From contig DASPFV010000255.1 of assembly GCA_035620975.1 (NCBI GenBank), positions 1-5,885 of the forward strand: a stretch of DNA of 5,885 nucleotides. Direction: 5' to 3'. Every line of letters starts with the position of its first letter. The stretch's first letter is position 1. The position numbers and the translations under genes are program-made. Positions 1-4,295 of the stretch are shown here, one piece after another. The DNA comes from DASPFV01 sp035620975 (lineage in GTDB: Bacteria > Acidobacteriota > Vicinamibacteria > Vicinamibacterales > 2-12-FULL-66-21). Under the pieces are notes generated by a model. It searched no databases. It saw only the letters and a list, made by a program, of their open reading frames with translations, and was not told the origin of the DNA.

Positions 1-292
1 GAGGCGTTCCTGTTCGATCGCTCGATCGCAGGCAGCTCGATGAACTCGACGTAGAGGCATCCTGGCCTTCGCAGAACGCGTTCTGCCTCGCGCCGCCGAC
101 CTCTGGGTGCAGGCGTCACTCGACCAGAGACAGCGGTTCCAACAACTCTTTTTTCCGGAAGGGATCGCGTTCGACGGAAACGGCTTTGTTCGAACCGCCG
201 TAACCGCACCCGCTTTCAGCTACTTGCGGCGGATTGAGGGTGGGAATGAAGGTTTGGTGGACCTGACGGGAGTCGAACCCGTGACCTCCTGA
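1..292 (+). pseudogene. C-terminal remnant of a large serine site-specific recombinase, frameshifted
   Basis: From about position 59 one frame reads ILAFAERVLPRAADLW, then SLDQRQRFQQLFFPEG, then FDGNGFVRTAVTAPAFSYL. This matches, from memory of the family, the extreme C-terminus of large serine recombinases (resolvase/integrase type with recombinase and zinc-ribbon domains). Those enzymes integrate or excise mobile elements. The same frame has a stop at 41-43. A different frame upstream (positions 3-58) reads DRRQLDELDVEA, the segment that normally precedes ILAFAERVL. The two frames join if one base is missing around 58-59, so a frameshift is inferred. The catalytic N-terminal domain lies outside the window. 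The last residues, DLTGVEPVTS, are simply antisense reading of the adjacent tRNA gene, and the frame ends at the TGA at 290-292. A GTG at 107 could start a 61-residue ORF, but that is unlikely to be a real gene. Family call fairly sure; pseudogene status less so, since a sequencing indel would look the same. Confidence 0.72.
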
Positions 293-330
293 ATGCCATT
301 CAGGCGCGCTCCCAACTGCGCTACAGGCCC
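255..330 (-). tRNA. tRNA-Ala, anticodon GGC
   Basis: The minus strand folds into a complete 76-nt cloverleaf with an encoded CCA end (255-257) and discriminator A. The 7-bp acceptor stem (GGGCCTG with CAGGTCC) contains the G3:U70 wobble pair, the alanine identity element. The anticodon stem CCTGA/TCAGG closes the loop ATGGCAT, which places the GGC anticodon at 295-297 of the plus strand and reads GCC/GCU alanine codons. The T loop TTCGACT sits in a 5-bp stem. The gene has its own promoter at 379-407. Its 3' end faces the recombinase remnant, which runs into it, as expected if the tRNA served as an integration site. Confidence 0.96.
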
Positions 331-378
331 ACGTTCCGGAGGGATCCGCCGCGACCGTCGCGCCGCAGCAGACCCTCC

Positions 379-407
379 ATTCTAGCCCGCCGGAACATGC
401 CGGTCAA
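379..407 (-). promoter_or_regulatory. sigma-70 promoter of tRNA-Ala
   Basis: Read on the minus strand, TTGACC (402-407) and TAGAAT (379-384) are separated by exactly 17 bases, close to the TTGACA/TATAAT consensus. Transcription would start near 372, giving a leader of about 42 nt before the mature tRNA 5' end at 330. The stretch between the -10 box and the start is GC-rich (GGAGGGT), the kind of discriminator seen at stringently controlled stable-RNA promoters; that regulation is inferred. The leader also contains the palindrome CGCGAC-C-GTCGCG at 350-362. Confidence 0.8.
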
Positions 408-437
408 AATCCGCCGGCCGCAAGGCCCGCGACCCGA

Positions 438-493
438 ATAACCAGGAAGCCGGAACCTGGCACCAGGAACCTTGAACCCGGAACCCGGGACCT
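438..493. repeat. degenerate GAACC heptamer tandem array
   Basis: From 445 to 493 the sequence divides into seven consecutive 7-base units: GGAAGCC, GGAACCT, GGCACCA, GGAACCT, TGAACCC, GGAACCC and GGGACCT. A weaker unit, ATAACCA, lies at 438-444. The consensus is roughly KGAACCY. The array ends one base before the stop codon of the DUF1761 gene (495-497, minus strand). A related array with the same period lies at 5628-5655. The function is unknown; it could be a dispersed intergenic repeat family or a structured 3' end. No T tract typical of an intrinsic terminator follows it. Confidence 0.75.
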
Positions 494-494
494 G

Positions 495-893
495 TCAGCG
501 CCACCCGCCCAGGATGAGCCCCATCACCGCGAACGACACCAGCCAGTACCCCCCGTTGATCGCCGTGTACGTCCAGGGCCGGCGCTCGAACAGCGCGACG
601 GTCCCGATGCCGAGCACCACCCAGATCGCGGCCAGCACGCCCGCCGTGGCGCCCCAGGCGGCCGTCGTGCCCGGCGCGTTCAGGAACATCGCCAGGTTCA
701 CCGCCATCACCAGCGCGAACACGAACGACAGGCCGAAGATCCGGCCCATGCTGCCACCGGCCACGTCCGCCTCGCGGAACCCGTTGGCCGACATCCAGGC
801 GCGCTGGAAGAGCGCCGGCGAGTACCAGAGCCCGCCGATGACGAACGTCGACGCCGCCGCGGCCAGCACGGCCAGCCAGTTGAGCTGATCCAC
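495..893 (-). CDS. DUF1761 family small integral membrane protein
   Basis: The 132-residue product has four predicted transmembrane segments (about residues 5-24, 50-71, 78-101 and 110-129) and almost no soluble portion. The first helix ends in GLWYSPALF followed by W and NGF around residues 21-39, a pattern typical of the DUF1761 family. The second half resembles the first in helix spacing. DUF1761 proteins are inner-membrane proteins of unknown function, and no activity is proposed here. The start is a GTG at 891-893, chosen because a perfect AGGAGG lies 4 bases upstream (898-903) and the first helix begins at once. The gene is transcribed alone, divergent from the metallo-hydrolase, and its stop abuts a heptamer repeat array. 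A longer reading frame on the same strand (382-1038) has a low-complexity Arg/Gly-rich product and is a shadow. Family call confident, role unknown. Confidence 0.88.
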   Translation of the reverse strand: MDQLNWLAVLAAAASTFVIGGLWYSPALFQRAWMSANGFREADVAGGSMGRIFGLSFVFALVMAVNLAMFLNAPGTTAAWGATAGVLAAIWVVLGIGTVALFERRPWTYTAINGGYWLVSFAVMGLILGGWR

Positions 894-897
894 CCGT

Positions 898-922
898 CCT
901 CCTCGAGGAGTCAGGCCTCCTC
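898..922 (-). promoter_or_regulatory. ribosome-binding site with competing hairpin (DUF1761 leader)
   Basis: In the mRNA sense the leader contains GAGGAG (917-922), a 6-base spacer, CTCCTC (905-910), and immediately the second GAGGAGG (898-904) that serves as Shine-Dalgarno for the GTG start. CTCCTC can pair with the upstream copy (6-bp stem, 6-nt loop), leaving the ribosome-binding site free. It can also fold on the downstream copy as CTCC-TCGA-GGAG, hiding it. The 12-bp palindrome CTCCTCGAGGAG spans 899-910. The pairing potential is seen in the sequence; translational control is inferred. Confidence 0.45.
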
Positions 923-1068
923 TGGCGCTCTATTAGCCGTTCGTCCCGGGACGTGTACGCGGAGCGGCGTTCCCCACTGCTGCTCCAGTCGGGTCCCGCC
1001 CGCCCGCAGAAGCACGAGGGGAACGGGACGCCGCACACCGGGGTAAGCGGAAGCGCATTCCTTTCGTA

Positions 1069-1092
1069 TATAGACTCCGCTATAGACTCCGC
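1069..1092 (+). repeat. 12-bp perfect tandem repeat upstream of metallo-hydrolase gene
   Basis: TATAGACTCCGC occurs twice with no spacer (1069-1080 and 1081-1092), about 45-65 bases before the ATG at 1135. Each copy begins with a -10-like TATAGA, and the first is preceded by a further TA, giving TATATAGAC. It may be a paired operator for a transcription factor or two alternative -10 boxes; no convincing -35 box was found. The remainder of the 241-bp divergent region (894-1134) shows no other gene or strong signal. Confidence 0.5.
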
Positions 1093-1134
1093 ACACGCGG
1101 CCCCTCGCCGTCACCGGACATCTGGAGGCACGAC

Positions 1135-2667
1135 ATGCTGTTGAGAACGCTGACGCCCGCCGGAATCCTCGTGGGCATCCTGTCGACGTCGCTGGCGGGA
1201 CAGAATGCCGGCGCGGTCGTCGCCGCCGCTTCGAAGGCCATGGGCGTCGACACGCTGCACTCGATCACCTTCTCGGGAACGGCCCGCAACGGCGCCTTCG
1301 GGCAGAGCAAAGCCATCGGCGAGCCGATGGGGACGGTCAACCTGACCCGGGTCACTCAATACACCCGGACGATCAACTTCGGAAAGGCGGCGGATCCAAC
1401 AGCACTCGTGTCGCGGGCGACCGGCCCGACGCAGCCCCCGACGGTTCCGGGCGCGCCACAGCCCGCCCCCGGCGTCCTGAACCAGAACGTCACGGGCGCG
1501 CAGGCCGCCAGCAGCTGGAATCAGGCGCTCACCATCTGGACCACCCCCTGGGGCTTCCTGAAGGGGGCCGCCGCCAGCAACGCCACGGCGCGCCAGGAGG
1601 GCAATCAGCAGATCGTCTCGTTTTCCCCGGCCGGCTTGACGTCCCCGTCGGGACAGGCCTACACCGTGACGGGCTACATCGACGGTCAGCACAGGGTGAC
1701 GAAGGTCCAGACTCGCGTCGAGCACGCAGTGGTCGGCGACCTGCTGGTCGAGTTCGAGTACTCGGCCTACCAGACCATGAGCGGCGTGCAGGTTCCGACC
1801 CGCATCGTCCAGCGTCAGGCCGGACTCCAGACGTTCGACGCGACCATCACGTCGGCCACGCCGAACCCCGCGCATCTCGCCGAGCTGCTCACCCCCGCCC
1901 CGCCTGCGGCAGGCCCGGGCGGCGCACCCGCGGCAACTCCCGCCGCGCCGCAGGGCCGGGGCGGATCCGGCGCACCCGCCGCGCCACCGCCGGCGGGGGC
2001 TCCGCCGGTCGAGCGGATTGGCGACGGCGTCTTCAGGATCGGCGGCAACTACACATCGCTCGCCATCGACATGGGCGATCACATCCTCGTCGTCGAGAGC
2101 GGCCAGAACGATGCACGCGGCATGGCCGTGATGGCGGCCGCGAAAGAGGCCATCCCGAACAAGCCTGTCCGGTACGTGGTGAACTCGCACCCGCACTTCG
2201 ACCATGCCGGCGGGCTCGCGGCCGCGGTCGCGGAGGGCGCGACGATCCTCACACATCGCAACAACGAGCAGGTGCTCGAGCGGCTTTTGTCGGGCCCGCG
2301 CACGCTGATCGGCGACAGCCTCTCGAAGGTGACCAGCCGGCGGACGAACGTGGTCGAGGCCGTGGGGGACCGCGACGTGCGCAAGGGGACGAACGGCAAG
2401 ATCGTCGAGCTGCACCACGTCCCGAACGAGCACAGCGACGGTATGTTCGCCGTCTACCTCCCCGCCGAGAAGGTCGTATGGACAGCCGACATCAACATCA
2501 TCAATCCGAACCCGGTGCAGCAGACCGTCGTCCGGGCGGCCGTCGACGTCCTGAACCGGCTCAAGCTGGACGACTACACGTGGCTCCCGACGCACCCGCC
2601 CAACCCCGATCGGCCGCTCACGAAAGCGGACGTCATGGCGGCAGCCGCCGGCAAGAGCAGCAACTGA
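1135..2667 (+). CDS. secreted MBL-fold metallo-hydrolase with N-terminal extension domain
   Basis: The product is a 510-residue exported metallo-hydrolase of unknown substrate. Residues 1-22 form a Sec-type signal peptide (short basic start, hydrophobic core, SLAGQ cleavage region). Residues about 25-250 form a beta-rich domain with no motif I can name; the length and pattern are somewhat like LolA-type lipid-binding folds, but this is uncertain. Residues 253-292 are a Pro/Ala/Gly-rich linker. The metallo-beta-lactamase domain follows, with metal ligands HPHFDH at 352-357, H433 in NEHSDG, D452 in WTADI and H487 in LPTHPP. All canonical zinc-binding positions are present, so activity is likely, probably in the periplasm. 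The linker and extra domain distinguish it from single-domain beta-lactamases (usually about 250 residues), so an antibiotic-resistance role should not be assumed. The ATG start has GGAGG at 1124-1128, 6 bases upstream. It is a single gene, convergent with the MocA-like gene. Confidence 0.9.
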   Translation: MLLRTLTPAGILVGILSTSLAGQNAGAVVAAASKAMGVDTLHSITFSGTARNGAFGQSKAIGEPMGTVNLTRVTQYTRTINFGKAADPTALVSRATGPTQPPTVPGAPQPAPGVLNQNVTGAQAASSWNQALTIWTTPWGFLKGAAASNATARQEGNQQIVSFSPAGLTSPSGQAYTVTGYIDGQHRVTKVQTRVEHAVVGDLLVEFEYSAYQTMSGVQVPTRIVQRQAGLQTFDATITSATPNPAHLAELLTPAPPAAGPGGAPAATPAAPQGRGGSGAPAAPPPAGAPPVERIGDGVFRIGGNYTSLAIDMGDHILVVESGQNDARGMAVMAAAKEAIPNKPVRYVVNSHPHFDHAGGLAAAVAEGATILTHRNNEQVLERLLSGPRTLIGDSLSKVTSRRTNVVEAVGDRDVRKGTNGKIVELHHVPNEHSDGMFAVYLPAEKVVWTADINIINPNPVQQTVVRAAVDVLNRLKLDDYTWLPTHPPNPDRPLTKADVMAAAAGKSSN

Positions 2668-2675
2668 GTGGGCAC

Positions 2676-2709
2676 GCCCGGACCTGGCAGTTGTATCCGG
2701 GGTCCGGGC
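2676..2709. terminator. hairpin between convergent genes, candidate bidirectional terminator
   Basis: GCCCGGACC (2676-2684) and GGTCCGGGC (2701-2709) form a perfect 9-bp inverted repeat around a 16-base loop. It lies in the 48-bp gap between the stop of the metallo-hydrolase (2667) and the stop of the MocA-like gene (2716). The position and symmetry fit a shared terminator for both strands. Neither side has a run of T, so any termination would be of the U-tract-less type or aided by Rho. Confidence 0.55.
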
Positions 2710-2715
2710 AGACTC

Positions 2716-3321
2716 CTACTCCGGGCCGGACGACTCGAGCCGCTCCAGATCGGCGGGCACATCGACGTCAACGAGCACGCCCGGGTCATCGACCTCGACG
2801 TCGACCACGCCCTCGGCGTGCCGACGGAACACCGCCTTCGCGCCGACCTGCGGGTCGGCGGCGCGCAGGTCCGGAAACACCTCGCGGCCGAAGATCACGG
2901 GATGGCCGTGACCTCCGCGGTGCACAGCGCGCACGATGGGGGCGCCAGTCCTCGAAAACGCCGAGAGCAGGGCCTCGACCGACGTCGGTTTGACGAGCGG
3001 AAGGTCGACCAGCGTGATCAGCACGCCGTGAACCCCGGGGTGATCGACGACGTTCAGTCCGGCCAGCAGCGATGAGAGCTGTCCGGACTCGGCGTGCGGA
3101 TTCGGGACGAACCGCGCGGGCGGCTGCACCCGCTCCAGCTCGGCCTGCAGCTCCACGTCGTCCGGCCGTCCGACTACGAGCGCGTCCGCCGTGCCGCCGG
3201 CCCGCAATGCATGGACGATGCGTGCGACGAAGGTGGGACCCGACGGGGTGAGTCGGAGGAGGGCCTTGGGACGGCCCATGCGGCTCGACCGCCCCGCCGC
3301 GAGCACCAGGCCAGGTACCAT
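2716..3321 (-). CDS. MobA/MocA-like nucleotidyltransferase (NTP transferase domain)
   Basis: The 201-residue protein begins with the nucleotide-binding signature LVLAAGRSSRMGRPK (residues 5-19), matching the LAAGxSxRMGxxK motif of the GT-A-like nucleotidyltransferases MobA, MocA and relatives. D106 in LVDLP is the expected metal-binding aspartate. SGQLSSLLAGL (79-89), GGHGHPVIF (136-144) and DVDVPADL (185-192) are further conserved positions of the MocA-like branch. That branch attaches CMP (or another nucleotide) to molybdopterin cofactor for enzymes such as xanthine dehydrogenase; other members activate sugars, so the substrate is inferred. It is cytoplasmic. The ATG at 3321 is chosen because the signature starts four residues later, as in the family. 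An ATG at 3348 and a GTG at 3363 are in-frame alternatives, and none has a good Shine-Dalgarno. No molybdoenzyme gene is adjacent. Confidence 0.82.
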   Translation of the reverse strand: MVPGLVLAAGRSSRMGRPKALLRLTPSGPTFVARIVHALRAGGTADALVVGRPDDVELQAELERVQPPARFVPNPHAESGQLSSLLAGLNVVDHPGVHGVLITLVDLPLVKPTSVEALLSAFSRTGAPIVRAVHRGGHGHPVIFGREVFPDLRAADPQVGAKAVFRRHAEGVVDVEVDDPGVLVDVDVPADLERLESSGPE

Positions 3322-3367
3322 ACCCGAGAGTACGTCACACAACGGCATCCGCGCACGAGCCACATAC

Positions 3368-3420
3368 CGAGGGTAAGGGAGAGCGCGGACACCACCATAG
3401 GGCCGGACCCCTAACCCTCG
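3368..3420. promoter_or_regulatory. long imperfect inverted repeat in divergent promoter region
   Basis: CGAGGGTAAGGG (3368-3379) is mirrored by CCCTAACCCTCG (3409-3420): 11 of 12 positions pair, with one A-A mismatch, around a 29-base spacer. It lies between the MocA-like gene and the cold-shock promoter, ending 7 bases before the -35 box at 3428. It could be two half-sites for a regulator acting on either gene, or a stem-loop in the MocA-like gene's leader. The symmetry is seen directly; the role is inferred. Confidence 0.45.
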
Positions 3421-3427
3421 TCATTTC

Positions 3428-3456
3428 TTGACTTCGGGGCAGGAAGTCCCTACACT
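3428..3456 (+). promoter_or_regulatory. sigma-70 promoter of cold-shock gene
   Basis: TTGACT (3428-3433) and TACACT (3451-3456) are separated by exactly 17 bases, a good vegetative promoter. The predicted start near 3463 gives an untranslated leader of about 180 nt before the ATG at 3645. Long structured leaders are a known feature of cspA-type mRNAs. The 3457-3600 stretch holds no reading frame I can support. Confidence 0.72.
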
Positions 3457-3602
3457 TGCGGCGTTTTCAAGCTCAGCGTGCGCCGGAGCCCGAACCGGCG
3501 GCGCGCGAGTCGCAGGCGGTTGGACGGTCGTCGGCGTTCCCCCGGCTCATCCCGCGGGCCGCGTCCCTCCCCGGCCCAGCTCTCCTGCACTCAGCTTGGT
3601 GA

Positions 3603-3625
3603 GCTCCCGGGATGTTCCCGGGGGT
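3603..3625 (+). promoter_or_regulatory. 5' leader hairpin just before the cold-shock ribosome-binding site
   Basis: CCCGGG (3606-3611) and CCCGGG (3617-3622) pair around the loop ATGTT, and the stem extends through T-G, C-G and G-T pairs to 9 bp (3603-3625). The Shine-Dalgarno GGAGG follows at 3636-3640, 10 bases further on. The hairpin could control ribosome access or protect the mRNA. An ATG in the loop (3612) is in frame with the gene, but it lacks its own ribosome-binding site. Confidence 0.5.
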
Positions 3626-3644
3626 GCCGTTCATCGGAGGACGT

Positions 3645-3851
3645 ATGCCAACCGGGACCATCGCACGCCTGCTGATCGACAAGGGGTTCGGATTCATCCG
3701 CGACGAAAGTGGGATCGAGCACTTCTTTCATCGCAGCTCCGTGCGCGGCGCGGTGTTCGAGCTGCTCCGGGAAGGCCAGCGGGTCGAGTTCACGCCGGAG
3801 GAATCAGGCAAGGGCCCGCGGGCCGGCGAAGTCCGGCTGATCGAAGGCTGA
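3645..3851 (+). CDS. cold-shock domain protein (CspA-like)
   Basis: The 68-residue protein is a single cold-shock domain, an OB-fold that binds single-stranded RNA or DNA in the cytoplasm and commonly acts as an RNA chaperone. It opens with TGTIARLLIDKGFGFI. KGFGFI (about residues 13-18) is the RNP-1 motif, and HFFHRSSV (about 26-33) is the RNP-2 motif, with the usual VFVH replaced by HFFH. GQRVEF and the following charged stretch complete the barrel. Length is normal for the family (65-75 residues). The start is the ATG at 3645, with GGAGG at 3636-3640 spaced 4 bases; a longer frame from 3612 would begin inside a leader hairpin. The promoter at 3428 and long leader suggest post-transcriptional control. 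It is monocistronic, with selC on the opposite strand downstream. Whether it responds to cold cannot be told from sequence. Confidence 0.93.
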   Translation: MPTGTIARLLIDKGFGFIRDESGIEHFFHRSSVRGAVFELLREGQRVEFTPEESGKGPRAGEVRLIEG

Positions 3852-3880
3852 CGCTCCCCGCGACGACTCGAGCGGGGCGT
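3851..3880 (+). terminator. weak hairpin after cold-shock gene, possible terminator
   Basis: Directly after the stop, CCCCG (3856-3860) can pair with CGGGG (3873-3877), extended past a 2-base bulge by ACG/CGT (3851-3853 with 3878-3880). CGCTC (3852-3856) with GAGCG (3870-3874) is a competing 5-bp stem. There is no T run. The remaining sequence to the selC gene (3881-4001) contains no gene I can support. Confidence 0.3.
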
Positions 3881-4001
3881 GCAGGCCGCCCCGCCACTTC
3901 CGGCGCTCCGACACCGGCGCGGCGTTCGCATCTGCGCCGCACGCACCTCGACCCCCCACCACAGCCGAGTCGCCAGGCGGTTTTTCCCCGAGAGGAGGGG
4001 C

Positions 4002-4099
4002 TGGCGGAAGCGCCTGGGAGTCGAACCCAGCCCGCCCGCTCAGCGCGGGCAGCGACCGGTTTTGAAGACCGGGAGAGCCACCGGGCTCCGTTCGCTTCC
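4002..4099 (-). tRNA. selC: selenocysteine tRNA, anticodon UCA
   Basis: On the minus strand the 98-nt gene starts GGAAGCG and ends CGCTTCC-G-CCA, with the CCA encoded (4002-4004). The anticodon stem CCGGT/ACCGG closes CTTCAAA, placing UCA at 4063-4065 to read UGA codons. Other tRNA-Sec hallmarks are present: a long D stem (GGAGCC with GGCTCT, a 4-nt loop), a long variable arm (GCCCGC/GCGGGC, at least 6 bp, 4034-4050), a 5-bp T stem around TTCGACT, discriminator G, and length above 90 nt. It resembles E. coli selC in the GGAAG start, CTTCAAA loop and TTCGACT. The eighth acceptor pair, normally present in bacterial tRNA-Sec, would be an A-G mismatch here (4092 with 4013). The gene implies SelA, SelB and SelD elsewhere in the genome, because this tRNA is charged with serine, converted by SelA using selenophosphate, and delivered by SelB. 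No selenoprotein gene is recognised in the window. Confidence 0.95.
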
Positions 4100-4108
4100 G
4101 ATGCGGCC

Positions 4109-4114
4109 ATTCTA
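4109..4114 (-). promoter_or_regulatory. -10 box of selC
   Basis: The minus strand reads TAGAAT 9 bases before the first base of the selC tRNA, the same hexamer (followed by GG in both) as the tRNA-Ala promoter. At 16-18 bases upstream there is no good -35 box; TTGCGG lies only 14 bases away. The promoter may be weak or activator-dependent, or transcription may come from further upstream. Apart from this and the inverted repeat at 4223-4295, the 4100-4286 gap holds nothing I recognise. Confidence 0.45.
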
Positions 4115-4222
4115 ATGGAGTGCATGTCCCGCAATCGGAACCGCCAGCCCGGGCGAAGCACGAAAGCGGCCCACGTCGCCTGGGAGAGCCGTCCGAAGCC
4201 GGCGCGCCTGCGCTGACGCTCC

Positions 4223-4295
4223 GACTCCTGTGTTCGGAACCCGGGTGGGCTCCAGACATTGATTCATCGGCCGCCCGGGTGCGGACTCAGGAGTC
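4223..4295. terminator. nested inverted repeat over the HAD stop codon, candidate terminator
   Basis: GACTCCTG (4223-4230) pairs with CAGGAGTC (4288-4295), and inside it ACCCGGG (4239-4245) pairs with CCCGGGT (4274-4280). The intervening internal loop is 8 and 7 bases and the apical loop 28 bases. The outer right arm covers the TGA stop at 4287-4289. A competing local hairpin, GGACTC-AG-GAGTCC (4283-4296), shares that arm. It lies at the 3' end of the HAD gene and about 120 bp upstream of selC on the same strand, so it may stop readthrough into selC. No T tract follows. Confidence 0.42.

Noticed and set aside
107..292. Independent 61-residue gene starting at GTG 107
   Set aside because: The recombinase homology continues upstream of 107 in the same frame, and its last ten residues are antisense tRNA, so it is part of a remnant.
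438..493. CRISPR array
   Set aside because: The units are 7 bases with no spacers, so this is a short tandem repeat rather than CRISPR.
382..1038. 218-residue minus-strand frame overlapping DUF1761
   Set aside because: Low-complexity Arg/Gly-rich product in another frame of a convincing membrane protein; its start region lies in non-coding DNA.
1111..2595. 494-residue open frame antisense to the metallo-hydrolase
   Set aside because: It is Arg/Gly/Val-rich with no domain, lies wholly opposite a gene with complete catalytic motifs, and is the usual byproduct of high GC content.
1135..2667. Metallo-beta-lactamase antibiotic-resistance gene
   Set aside because: The zinc motif is shared by a very broad hydrolase superfamily, and the size, linker and N-terminal domain do not fit known resistance enzymes.
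3978..4001. GGTTTTTCCCC with GGGG hairpin as a selC terminator
   Set aside because: On the selC strand the stem is followed by A residues, not T, and on the other strand the T run precedes the stem, so it is not an intrinsic terminator in either direction.
3852..4001. A selenoprotein or SECIS element next to selC
   Set aside because: No frame with a conserved Cys/Sec context is visible; nothing here supports a selenoprotein in the window.
4129..4134. TTGCGG as the -35 box of selC
   Set aside because: It is only 14 bases from the -10 hexamer, too close for normal sigma-70 use.
3428..4216. 262-residue plus-strand frame spanning the cold-shock gene and selC
   Set aside because: It covers promoter, leader and tRNA sequence and has no recognisable motif.
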